From positions 2,559,501-2,623,500 of the forward strand of contig NZ_CP044218.1 in NCBI RefSeq assembly GCF_008727715.1: a stretch of DNA of 64,000 bases. Direction: 5' to 3'. The notes beneath the pieces are model-generated. The model saw nothing but the letters and a program-made list of their open reading frames with translations. It had not been told where the DNA came from and searched no databases. Origin of the DNA: Mesorhizobium terrae (lineage in GTDB: Bacteria; Pseudomonadota; Alphaproteobacteria; Rhizobiales; Rhizobiaceae). The translations under genes were made by a program, and so were the position numbers. How positions within the stretch are numbered: the first letter of the stretch is position 1; each line of letters starts with the position of its first letter. Below, in pieces: positions 51,307-58,863 of the stretch.

Positions 51307-52215
51307 TCAGGCGCTGGCCGGGCCAAGAGCTGCTTCCACTTCGGCCGCCAGCGGGATCGCCGGCTGGGCGCCCGGCTTCAGGCAGGCGAGCGAACCGGCG
51401 GCGGCGGCGCGCGCCAGAGCGGTCTTCAATGGCAGGCCGGATTCCAGTCCCGCCGCCAGATAGCCGCAAAAAGTGTCGCCGGCGCCGACCGTGTCGACCG
51501 GAACGATCTTGAGGGCAGGGACCTTCAGGAATTCGTCGCCGGTGGCGGCCAGAACGCCTTCGCCCCCCAGCGTGACGACGATGGTGCGGCCGGTCTTCTT
51601 GGCATAGGCGCGCATGCGTTCGCCACGGTCGGTGCCGGTCAGCCCGAGGGGCTCGCAATAGAGGTCGAACTCGGTCTCGTTGGCGACGACATAGTCGGCC
51701 TTGCCGAGCAGCCTGGCCGCCTCGATGCGGGCCGGGGCCGTGTTGAGCACGGTGATCGCTCCAGCTTTGCGCGCGGCGTCCAGGGCGGCATCCACGGTAT
51801 CGAGCGGTATCTCGTGCTGTAAAAGCACGACGTCGCCCTTGCCAAGCCGGGCCTTGGCGACATCGCCCGGCACGACGGTATTGTTGGCGCCGGCCACCAC
51901 GGCGATCATGTTCTCGCCATCGCCGCCGACCAGGATGTGGGCCGTGCCGGTGGAACTGTGTGTCTCGGCGACGGCGGAAAGGTCGACCTTGCCGGCCTTC
52001 AGCAGGGCCAGTGCCTCGCCGGCGAAGGCGTCCTTGCCGACAGCGCCCACCATGCGCACCCCGGCGCCGGCGCGCGCGGCGGCCAGCGCCTGGTTAGCGC
52101 CCTTGCCGCCCGGCGCGGTGGTGAAGCTGGTGCCCGGCACCGTCTCGCCCGGGCCCGGCAGGCGGTCGACGGTGGCTATAAGGTCGAGGTTGATGGAACC
52201 GATGGTGATGATCAA
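51307..52215 (-). CDS. rbsK: Ribokinase
   Basis: A 302-residue PfkB-family sugar kinase. The N-terminal signature TTAPGGKGANQALAAARAGA and the C-terminal VDTVGAGDTFCGYLAAGLES with the catalytic Asp (about 250) are those of ribokinase. It phosphorylates ribose for the pentose phosphate pathway. It starts the rbsK-amidase(-lysE) run; a RIME element lies 43 bases upstream of the start. Ribose released by the nearby nucleoside hydrolase would be a natural substrate. Confidence 0.93.
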   Translation of the reverse strand: MIITIGSINLDLIATVDRLPGPGETVPGTSFTTAPGGKGANQALAAARAGAGVRMVGAVGKDAFAGEALALLKAGKVDLSAVAETHSSTGTAHILVGGDGENMIAVVAGANNTVVPGDVAKARLGKGDVVLLQHEIPLDTVDAALDAARKAGAITVLNTAPARIEAARLLGKADYVVANETEFDLYCEPLGLTGTDRGERMRAYAKKTGRTIVVTLGGEGVLAATGDEFLKVPALKIVPVDTVGAGDTFCGYLAAGLESGLPLKTALARAAAAGSLACLKPGAQPAIPLAAEVEAALGPASA

Positions 52216-52257
52216 GGCGGGCCGTCCCTCTTATGTCGGCTTGTTTTGCGGCGGACC

Positions 52258-52365
52258 CTACTGCATCGGCCAGAAAATCGGAATCGATTTTCGGTAGGCA
52301 CGATGCAGCAGACTCAAAGTGCTAGAGCGTCCTTTGCGCGTCCAATCGGACGCGCGGCGCTCTAG
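52258..52365. repeat. RIME-type element (108 bp), copy 2
   Basis: This is the reverse orientation of the 25401 copy, starting CTACTGCATCGGCC and ending GCGGCGCTCTAG, also exactly 108 bp. It lies just upstream of rbsK. Confidence 0.85.
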
Positions 52366-52547
52366 CGTTTCTCCAAAGCGAATGAAACAGCTTTGCCGGC
52401 TGGCGCATGACCCGTCTCGCTGTGGTCCGGCAGATGGCGGATCCGGATAGGCCACCGGGACCGGCGGGCTTGCCTGGGTTCAGGCGGAGGGGTAGAATAA
52501 TCAAGTAATTTCAAATATTTATGTTTATCCATCAGGAAAATTGAACA

Positions 52548-53459
52548 ATGCGGCCGCGACATCTCCTGTTGGCTCTGGGCATCGTCTTCATCTGGGGCGT
52601 CAATTTCGCCATCATCAAGCTCGGGCTCAGGCAGGTCTCGCCGCTGGCGCTCGGCGTCGCGCGTTTCTTCCTGGCGGCATTTCCCTGGGTGTTCTTCATT
52701 CCTCGCCCCAAGGTGCCGCTCGGCATGATCGCGCTCTACGGTTTCCTGATCTTTGCGCTGCAGTTCGGTTTCCTGTTCACCGGCATGAAGCTGGGTATGA
52801 GCGCGGGGCTGTCGTCGCTCATCCTGCAGTTGCAGGTGTTCTTCACCATCGGCCTTTCGGTGCTGATGCTCGGCGAACGTCCGACGGGCTGGCAACTGGC
52901 GGGCGCGGTGCTTGCCTTTGCCGGGGTCGGTGTGGTTGCGCTGAATGTCGGCGGCGACGTGACGGTTGTCGGACTTATCCTGCTTGTGGCGGCAGCTGCT
53001 TCCTGGGGTGGTGGTAACATTGTCTCGAAGCGGATTTCGCAGCGCTCAAGTACGTCCAACGTGCTTGGACTGGTGGTGTGGGGCAGCCTGTTCGCGCTGC
53101 CGGTGCTGCTGGCAGTGGCACTGGTGCTCGATCCGGAGCATCTCGTCTCGAGCTTCACCAGCCTCGATTGGGTGTCGATCGGTTCGATCGCTTATATCGT
53201 CTATCTGTCGACGCTGCTTGGGTTCGCGGTCTGGGCTGGGCTGCTTGCGCGCTACCCTGTTTCCACGGTGGCACCGTTCACGCTTCTGGTGCCGGTGTTC
53301 GGTTTCCTCGGCTCGACCGTCCTGCTCGGCGAACCGCTGCAAGGCTGGAAGCTCGGCGCTTCCAGCCTTGTCATTGCCGGGCTGTGTATCAATCTGTTCG
53401 GGTCGCGGTTCGCGTCTAGAGCGCCGCGTGTCCGTTCGGACACGCAAAGGACGCTCTAG
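52548..53459 (+). CDS. EamA/DMT-family transporter
   Basis: A 303-residue drug/metabolite-superfamily transporter with ten predicted membrane helices in two EamA repeats (LALGIVFIWGVNFAIIKLGL and LLVAAAASWGGGNIVSKRIS). YdcZ/YdeD-like members export amino acids or metabolites; the substrate is unknown. The last 14 codons (SRAPRVRSDTQRTL) and stop come from a RIME repeat inserted at the gene end, replacing the original C-terminus. The ATG at 52548 has no strong ribosome site (AGGAAAATTGAACA). Confidence 0.9.
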   Translation: MRPRHLLLALGIVFIWGVNFAIIKLGLRQVSPLALGVARFFLAAFPWVFFIPRPKVPLGMIALYGFLIFALQFGFLFTGMKLGMSAGLSSLILQLQVFFTIGLSVLMLGERPTGWQLAGAVLAFAGVGVVALNVGGDVTVVGLILLVAAAASWGGGNIVSKRISQRSSTSNVLGLVVWGSLFALPVLLAVALVLDPEHLVSSFTSLDWVSIGSIAYIVYLSTLLGFAVWAGLLARYPVSTVAPFTLLVPVFGFLGSTVLLGEPLQGWKLGASSLVIAGLCINLFGSRFASRAPRVRSDTQRTL

Positions 53460-53522
53460 CACTTTGAATTGGCGCATGATCCTTTCCGAAAATCCGAACC
53501 GATTTTCGGGGTCATGCGCTAG
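53416..53522. repeat. RIME-type element (107 bp), copy 3
   Basis: The element starts CTAGAGCGCCGCGTGTCC and ends GGGGTCATGCGCTAG. It contains the EamA stop codon (53457-53459) and the stop codon of the convergent Ada-like gene (53519-53521). Confidence 0.85.
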
Positions 53523-54439
53523 AGCACACCCGCCGAAAGCTGACCTGCTTCCCAGCCCAGAATAGCCCGCTTGCGGGTCAGGCCCCAGTGGTAGCCGGTG
53601 AGCGCGCCGGATTTGCCGAGCGCACGGTGGCACGGCACCACGAAGGAAAGCGGATTGGCGCCGACCGCCGCTCCCACCGCCCGGCTCGCCGTCGGCTGGC
53701 CGATCTCGGCGGCGATCGCCGAATAGGTGCAGGCCTTGCCCATCGGGATGCGCAGCAGGGCTTCCCAGACCCGGAGCTGGAAATCCGAGCCGATCATCAC
53801 CACGCGCAGCGGCTGGTCGGACCGCCAGTGGGCCGGGTCGAAGATGCGTGCGGCGTAAGGGGCCGTGGCGCTGATGTCCTCGACATAGGTGGCGTTCGGC
53901 CAGCGGCTCGACATGTCGCGGAAAGCCGACTGTTCGTTGCCGGCGTCGTTGAAGGCAAGGCCGGCCAGACCACGATCGGTGACCATGATCAGGGCAACGC
54001 CGAAGGGCGAGATGTGGTAGCCGTAGCGGATGGTCAGGCCTTCACCGCGTGTCTTGTAGTTGCCCGGCGACATCGCCTCGTGGGTGACGAACAGGTCGTG
54101 CAGGCGGCCGGGGCCAGACATGCCGACCTCGAAGGAGGCTTCGAGCAACGGCATGCCGGAATCGAGCAGCCGACGGGCATGATCGAGCGTCACCGCCTGC
54201 AGGAAAGCCTTGGGCGACAGTCCGGCCCAGCGCGTGAACAGCTTCTGCAAGCCGGTCGGGGTCTCGCCGACCTCCTCGGCCAGGACTTCCAGCGAAGGCT
54301 GGTCGCGATAATCGAGGCTGATCTTCTCGATGGCACGGCGCACGACCTCGTAGTCGCTGCCTTCCGGCGTGATGTCCTTTTCAAGGGTCGGGGCGATCTT
54401 CATCGGCATTCTGGTATTCATAGCGAGCTGAGCGTTCAT
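53519..54439 (-). CDS. Ada-like AraC regulator / O6-methylguanine-DNA methyltransferase
   Basis: A 306-residue fusion of an AraC-type DNA-binding domain (about 30-120, LEVLAEEVGETPTGLQKLFT) and a DNA-alkyl-transferase domain. The suicide Cys is in the PCHR motif (FVVPCHRALGKSGALTGYHW, about 270); GKACTYSAIAAEIGQP is the HTH of MGMT. The N-terminal zinc/phosphotriester domain of E. coli Ada is missing, a form common in rhizobia. It repairs O6-methylguanine and may activate alkylation-response genes. The ATG at 54439 has GGAG eight bases upstream. Its stop codon lies inside a RIME element. Confidence 0.92.
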   Translation of the reverse strand: MNAQLAMNTRMPMKIAPTLEKDITPEGSDYEVVRRAIEKISLDYRDQPSLEVLAEEVGETPTGLQKLFTRWAGLSPKAFLQAVTLDHARRLLDSGMPLLEASFEVGMSGPGRLHDLFVTHEAMSPGNYKTRGEGLTIRYGYHISPFGVALIMVTDRGLAGLAFNDAGNEQSAFRDMSSRWPNATYVEDISATAPYAARIFDPAHWRSDQPLRVVMIGSDFQLRVWEALLRIPMGKACTYSAIAAEIGQPTASRAVGAAVGANPLSFVVPCHRALGKSGALTGYHWGLTRKRAILGWEAGQLSAGVL

Positions 54440-54506
54440 GGCAATTTCTCCTTGAACGCGAATATCGGCGCTTGAAGGAGCGGTCTCCACCCGTTTCCTG
54501 CGAAGA

Positions 54507-55001
54507 TCAGCGTGCCTTGACGGTGGCAAGCGCCCGGGTGAAGGCGGTGGCGAAGCTTTCGCGGTCATCGGGATTGAGGAAACTACCGATCGGTACGCGC
54601 TCGCCGCGCGATTCCACCGTCATGGCGGTGATGCCTATCTCACTGTGGCGGGCGACCGAGAAGCGCGACCAGAACGGGTTGAAATGATGTTCTTCCGTTC
54701 TGCCCGAAGGGGCGGTCTTGCGGATGTCGAGCGCGGTGCGCGACACCGAGACTTCCTCGCGGGCCCTGGCGGCGCGATAGTTCAGGCGAAAGGCGACATA
54801 GACCGCCAGCACGTCGAGGCCGAAGAAGCCGAAGATCGGCCAAGCGCCGTAGGACAGGAAGATGATGCCTGTCACCGCCCAGCCGAACAGCAACGCGCCG
54901 ATCAGGATCATGAAGCCGGTGCGACCGAGCGAGCGGTGCGGCATCAGCAGGGCCTGGAAGACCGGCTCGTCCGCGGCGAAAGTGGCGTTTGTGTCGCTCA
55001 T
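54507..55001 (-). CDS. DUF2244 integral membrane protein
   Basis: A 164-residue DUF2244 protein. Two adjacent membrane helices (about 28-46 and 50-68) follow a short cytoplasmic N-terminus. The soluble domain has the conserved ALDIRKTAPSGRTEEHHFNP with the HHFNPFW patch and ends near ESFATAFTRALATVKAR. Function is unknown. It is divergent from nth, sharing a 22-base gap, an arrangement frequent in rhizobia. Confidence 0.9.
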   Translation of the reverse strand: MSDTNATFAADEPVFQALLMPHRSLGRTGFMILIGALLFGWAVTGIIFLSYGAWPIFGFFGLDVLAVYVAFRLNYRAARAREEVSVSRTALDIRKTAPSGRTEEHHFNPFWSRFSVARHSEIGITAMTVESRGERVPIGSFLNPDDRESFATAFTRALATVKAR

Positions 55002-55023
55002 CGCCCGATATTATAGGAAGGCG

Positions 55024-55827
55024 ATGGTTGCCCCCAAGTCCAAAGATCGCCGCACCCGCGAAAATCCATCCGTGCCGCTGCGCAATGGCGCCGCGCATGC
55101 GCTCGCGAAGAAGAAGGCATCGCGTGCCAGGTCTGCCTATACGCCGGCCGAGGTGCACGAGATTTTTCGCCGCTTTGCCGTGCAGCGGCCCGAGCCGAAG
55201 GGCGAGCTGGAACACGTCAACGCCTTTACGCTGCTGGTGGCCGTGGTGCTGTCGGCGCAGGCGACCGACGCCGGCGTCAACAAGGCGACACGGGCCCTGT
55301 TCAAGGTGGCTGACACGCCGCAGAAGATGCTGGCGCTCGGCGAGGAAAGGGTGGGGGAATACATCCGCACAATCGGCCTCTGGCGCAACAAGGCCAAGAA
55401 CGTGATCGCGCTGTCGCAGGCGTTGATCGCCGACCACGGCGGCACGGTGCCGGACAATCGCGACGAATTGGTGAAGTTGCCTGGCGTCGGCAGGAAAACC
55501 GCCAATGTCGTGCTCAACATGGCTTTCGGGCAGCACACGATGGCGGTGGACACGCATATCCTGCGCATCGGCAACCGACTGGGGCTGGCGCCGGGCAAGA
55601 CGCCGGAACAGGTCGAAGACGAGCTCGTCCGCATCATTCCGGACGAATATATGCGCCACGCGCATCACTGGCTGATCCTGCATGGGCGCTATGTCTGCAA
55701 GGCGCGCAAACCGGATTGCCAGGCCTGCGTAATCGCCGACATCTGCAAGGCGGCGGAAAAGACAAACACAATTCCCGCGCCGCTCATCGAATTGGCGCCA
55801 CTCGAAGCGGCCAGCGACGTCCTTTAG
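55024..55827 (+). CDS. nth: Endonuclease III
   Basis: A 267-residue DNA glycosylase/AP lyase for oxidised pyrimidines. The helix-hairpin-helix LPGVGRKTANVVLNM carries the catalytic Lys (about 158), and AVDTHILRIGNRLGL carries the catalytic Asp (about 176). The [4Fe-4S] cluster motif C-x6-C-x2-C-x5-C reads CKARKPDCQACVIADIC (about 225-241). The N-terminal 40 residues are basic and variable. The ATG at 55024 follows AGGAAGGCG. Length is typical for rhizobia. Confidence 0.95.
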   Translation: MVAPKSKDRRTRENPSVPLRNGAAHALAKKKASRARSAYTPAEVHEIFRRFAVQRPEPKGELEHVNAFTLLVAVVLSAQATDAGVNKATRALFKVADTPQKMLALGEERVGEYIRTIGLWRNKAKNVIALSQALIADHGGTVPDNRDELVKLPGVGRKTANVVLNMAFGQHTMAVDTHILRIGNRLGLAPGKTPEQVEDELVRIIPDEYMRHAHHWLILHGRYVCKARKPDCQACVIADICKAAEKTNTIPAPLIELAPLEAASDVL

Positions 55828-55836
55828 AGTGGTCTG

Positions 55837-56292
55837 CTAGAGGCCGTAGCCGCGCGCCATGGCGGCGGCAAAGGCGGGGATCGCCAGGAAAAGCAGCGCC
55901 TCCAGCCAGATATAGCGGCGCACCGCGGCCAGTTCGGTCTCCGGCACCTGGTAGGATGCGTTGGCCTTGGCCTGGCGGCTCCAGGCAATGAAACGCATGG
56001 TGGGCACGATGGAGAGCAGGCCGACGGCCGCGAAGATCGCCATCTTGGTCCAGAACACCCAATTGTAGACGTAGAATTCCCATCCTTTCAGGCCGTGGAA
56101 GACACGGCCGACGCCGACGAGGATGATCAGGACGGCGAGCAGGCCGTAGTGTCGGTCGATCAGGGCAAGCCGGCGGATGGTGCCGGGTGTGATTTCGTTG
56201 CGTAGCAGCACGAATTCCGCCGCGATCACCCCGGCCAGCGAAAAAGCCAGCAGATGGTGGAAAATGGCCAGAACAAGGTCGGTCGTTTCCAT
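55837..56292 (-). CDS. DUF2214 family membrane protein
   Basis: A 151-residue DUF2214 protein with four predicted membrane helices. HHLLAFSLAGVIAAEFVLLR, ALIDRHYGLLAVLIILVGVG and a paired-helix ending LEALLFLAIPAFAAAMARGY are typical. Conserved His in the helices may coordinate a cofactor, as in related cytochrome-like membrane proteins. Function is unknown. It converges on nth with nine bases between the stop codons. Confidence 0.88.
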   Translation of the reverse strand: METTDLVLAIFHHLLAFSLAGVIAAEFVLLRNEITPGTIRRLALIDRHYGLLAVLIILVGVGRVFHGLKGWEFYVYNWVFWTKMAIFAAVGLLSIVPTMRFIAWSRQAKANASYQVPETELAAVRRYIWLEALLFLAIPAFAAAMARGYGL

Positions 56293-56365
56293 GTGCGCTT
56301 CTCCGGTGTGCGGCGGTCATTTCATACAATGCCGGCGGCGAAGTTCCCAGCCCATCCGCTCAGCC

Positions 56366-56400
56366 TGTCGCGCGTCCATTCGGACGCTTTAAGGATGCCC
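56366..56400. repeat. RIME fragment
   Basis: CTGTCGCGCGTCCATTCGGA and the following bases resemble the first palindrome of RIME, without the rest of the element. It lies between the DUF2214 and acetyltransferase genes. Confidence 0.45.
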
Positions 56401-56533
56401 AGGCATTTTCGAATCCGCGCATCGCGCTTCATGCGTGGTCCCGTCTTTCCGCTGGCAGGACTAGTCACAAAAGCTGGCCCTTGCCCGGTATGAGCGGGCT
56501 GATATTTGCGGCGACCCCATAGAGAGAATTGCC

Positions 56534-57094
56534 ATGACCGCCCCAGCCTTCAAGACCGCGCCCATCATCGAAACGCAACGGACGATCCTGCGGGCGCACG
56601 GGCTGGACGATTTCGACACCTATGCCGAGATGTGGTCGGAGCCGGCGGTATGCCGGTTCATCGGCGGCAGGGCGCGCACCCGCGAGGAAAGCTGGCAGCG
56701 GTTCCTGCGCCATGCCGGCCTGTGGTCGCTGATCGGCTACGGTTATTGGGCGGTCGAGGACAAGGCGACAGGGCGTTTCATCGGCGAGGCCGGCTTCCAG
56801 GACATGAAGCGCGAAATCCAGCCCTCGCTGGAAGGTCTTCCGGAAATCGGCTGGGTTCTGGCTTCTGCCGCGCATGGCAAGGGCATTGCCAGCGAGATCG
56901 TTGGTGAAATGACGGCCTGGGCCGACAATGTTCTAGGGGCGCAGAGAACCGTCTGCATCATCGATCCCGAGAATGTTGCCTCGCTGAACGTCGCGCGCAA
57001 GACTGCTTACAACGAGGTGCTGCGCACGACCTACCATGAAAAGCCGACAATCTTGCTTGAGCGACCGAAAGCCGGCGGTCTGAACAGCGTTTGA
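56534..57094 (+). CDS. RimJ/RimL-type GNAT acetyltransferase
   Basis: A 186-residue GNAT protein of the RimJ/RimL/ribosomal-S-type subgroup: IIETQRTILRAHGLDDFDTY opens it, and EIGWVLASAAHGKGIASEIV is the acetyl-CoA motif A. IIDPENVASLNVARKTAYNE is the typical C-terminal block. It may acetylate a protein N-terminus or a small molecule. The ATG at 56534 (GAGAATTGCC upstream) gives the family start. It converges on the Nudix gene. Confidence 0.88.
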   Translation: MTAPAFKTAPIIETQRTILRAHGLDDFDTYAEMWSEPAVCRFIGGRARTREESWQRFLRHAGLWSLIGYGYWAVEDKATGRFIGEAGFQDMKREIQPSLEGLPEIGWVLASAAHGKGIASEIVGEMTAWADNVLGAQRTVCIIDPENVASLNVARKTAYNEVLRTTYHEKPTILLERPKAGGLNSV

Positions 57095-57108
57095 TACAAC
57101 GCTCTTGC

Positions 57109-57663
57109 TCAAAGAGCGGCGGGCAAGGTCAATGTCCTGAGCAGCGTCGACAGTTCGGGTTCGTCGATCAGGGTCGCGGCGTCCTCGGGCTTCAGCCAGG
57201 CGCGCTGGCGGCTGCGTGCCTCCGGCCAGTTGGCCAGTTCCCCGGTGACGGCGAGCAGATAGACGGTGACGTCGACCCGCGCGAAGGTTCGCGCAAGCCG
57301 CTTCCAGTAGGAATAGCTGCCGGCCGGCTCCTTCAGCGTCTTGCCGACGACGCCCGCTTCTTCCATCGCCTCGATGGTGGCGGCCTTGCGTCCGCTCTTG
57401 CCGGGCATCGGCCAGCCCTTCGGCAGGATGAAACGCCTGGTCTGGCGCGAGGTGACCAGCATCACCTCAAGGCTGCCGTCCTCGCCGCGCCGAAACGGAA
57501 TGGCGGCGACCTGGCGGATCGTCTTGCCCTTTTTGGCTTTCCGAACCGCCTGCTTCTTCGGTGAGGGTTTGGCGAGCGGCTGCTTCTCGACAGGCGTCTT
57601 CAGGGGCGCCTTCTTCTTGGGCGCGGCCTTGCGTTCAATGCTCTTTTTCTTGGGTGTCGCCAT
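57109..57663 (-). CDS. NUDIX hydrolase with Lys-rich N-terminus
   Basis: A 184-residue Nudix-fold protein. The first 50 residues are Lys/Pro-rich (KKKAPLKTPVEKQPLAKPSP) and probably disordered. The domain runs KTIRQVAAIPFRRGEDGSLE to LPKGWPMPGKSGRKAATIEA with a MEEAGV end. Compared with the Nudix box G-x5-E-x7-REUxEExGU, the first Glu and the Arg are replaced (Lys and Ile), while the metal-binding EE pair is kept. Related diphosphoinositol-phosphatase-like rhizobial proteins show the same drift. Activity on nucleotide sugars or polyphosphates is possible. Confidence 0.85.
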   Translation of the reverse strand: MATPKKKSIERKAAPKKKAPLKTPVEKQPLAKPSPKKQAVRKAKKGKTIRQVAAIPFRRGEDGSLEVMLVTSRQTRRFILPKGWPMPGKSGRKAATIEAMEEAGVVGKTLKEPAGSYSYWKRLARTFARVDVTVYLLAVTGELANWPEARSRQRAWLKPEDAATLIDEPELSTLLRTLTLPAAL

Positions 57664-57796
57664 CGCACGTCCGGTCCAATCCGCCGTGCAGGACGAGGCG
57701 GGACCTCAAATTAACACAAAGGCCCGGCGAGCGAATGGATGCTTTGCCGTAGCACACACTTATCGTAGACGGCTAATAAAACGAAAATACATCCTG

Positions 57797-58099
57797 TCAA
57801 CGACAGCCACCAACCGCACCGCCGCCATTCAGCGATTGCTGGCAAGGTTGCCGGATCGCTGGCGCGGCATTTTGGGACGGCGTCGTAACCTGCCGGTCGA
57901 GCTCGCGGTAGATCTGCTGTTGCTGCTGGAACTGCTGCCGCTGGATCTCGCTTCGCAATGCATCCGCGTCCGCCTGGCCGAATGAGTTGATGCCGGGCCG
58001 TACGGGGGCCATCGTTTGAGCCATAGCGATGGTCATGGGAATAAGCGAAACCGTCAGCGCCAAGCCGAACCAGATTGCGATGCCGTGAAGCCGTTTCAT
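57797..58099 (-). CDS. Small exported protein, Gln-rich
   Basis: A 100-residue protein with an N-terminal signal peptide (IAIWFGLALTVSLIPMTIAM, cut near AMAQ) and a Gln-rich coiled region (about 50-70, LRSEIQRQQFQQQQQIYREL). Two Cys residues near the C-terminus (PCQQ, GGCR) could form a disulfide. No family recognised. It is a single gene between Nudix and pilin, transcribed on the minus strand; the ribosome site is weak. Confidence 0.6.
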   Translation of the reverse strand: MKRLHGIAIWFGLALTVSLIPMTIAMAQTMAPVRPGINSFGQADADALRSEIQRQQFQQQQQIYRELDRQVTTPSQNAAPAIRQPCQQSLNGGGAVGGCR

Positions 58100-58246
58100 T
58101 GTCTACTGCCGGGTTGTCCGAGCCGATGCTCATTTCTCCCCTATATAGTGCAGGCGGCGGCCGGGTCCATGGTTGCGGGTCTTGTCGTGCTCCTTGCAGG
58201 CGGACGGGTGGGATAGTGCCAACGATTTCCTAGCCCTGGAAAATGA

Positions 58247-58270
58247 AAAGGGCCGCCCGAAGGCGGCCCC
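58247..58270 (-). terminator. Rho-independent terminator after the Flp pilin gene
   Basis: On the minus strand GGGGCCGCC, a TTCG loop and GGCGGCCC form the stem, followed by TTTTC. It lies 31 bases past the pilin stop codon. Confidence 0.88.
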
Positions 58271-58301
58271 GATCTCTTGGTGCAACAGGCCTCGGGCCCG
58301 A

Positions 58302-58490
58302 TCAGCCGCCGTTGCCGCTGCCAGCGTTCTTCAGCGTGCCGGCGATGGTGTTGAACTTGGCATTGATGGTGTTGCCGAGGAAGCCGGCGCCAGCAACGAT
58401 CGCCAGAGCGATCAGGGCGGCGATCAGGCCGTATTCAATGGCGGTTGCGCCCGACTCGTCCTTGACGAAGCGCGAAAGAAGATTGGTCAT
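58302..58490 (-). CDS. Flp/Fap-type pilin
   Basis: A 62-residue type IVb pilin precursor. FVKDESGATAIEYGLIAALI contains the Flp signature, with the prepilin cleavage site after Gly and the Glu+5/Tyr+6 pair (GATAIEYGLIA). The hydrophobic helix follows (about 15-40). Flp pilins are assembled by the Tad machinery, none of which is in the window, so this is a solitary copy. An ATG at 58490 with AAGGA seven bases upstream and a strong terminator support it. Confidence 0.92.
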   Translation of the reverse strand: MTNLLSRFVKDESGATAIEYGLIAALIALAIVAGAGFLGNTINAKFNTIAGTLKNAGSGNGG

Positions 58491-58863
58491 GATGGTATCC
58501 TTTGCCCGGTTGTAACTTTTGTTCGACGGTCTCTTTGCGAACCGTGGCCCATCATGCGGGTGAGCGATTTCAGACAGGTTAAGGTGGATGGTAAACAAAT
58601 AGTGGCTCTGGCGGTTGCTTAACAAACACAAAACATAGATCGGAAAATTTCCGTATAATTGTCCCATTACTCTCATTGCCGGAGAATGGGCCTCTCTCCC
58701 TGCTTGGATTTGGCAAGGATATCAAAGATCAGGATGGCGCTTCGCGATCCTGGCCAATCTCGAAGCGGTGCCGGCCGGTTTCGCTGCGTGAGACGTCACA
58801 ACAGCTTCATTCAGCCAAAATAGGGTTCCTTGAATTTTGCTGCACTGCAAAAGGAACGGGGCA
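58491..58863. other. Intergenic region between pilin and phosphate transporter genes
   Basis: A 373-base gap between divergent genes. AT-rich DNA at 58605-58665 probably holds the pilin promoter; TTAA half-sites (58577, 58619) suggest but do not prove CtrA binding, which controls pilin genes in Caulobacter. No repeat, terminator or small gene is clear. Confidence 0.4.

Noticed and set aside
58780..58830. Pho box upstream of the phosphate transporter
   Set aside because: The best candidate matches only about 8 of 14 consensus positions, too weak to report as a site.
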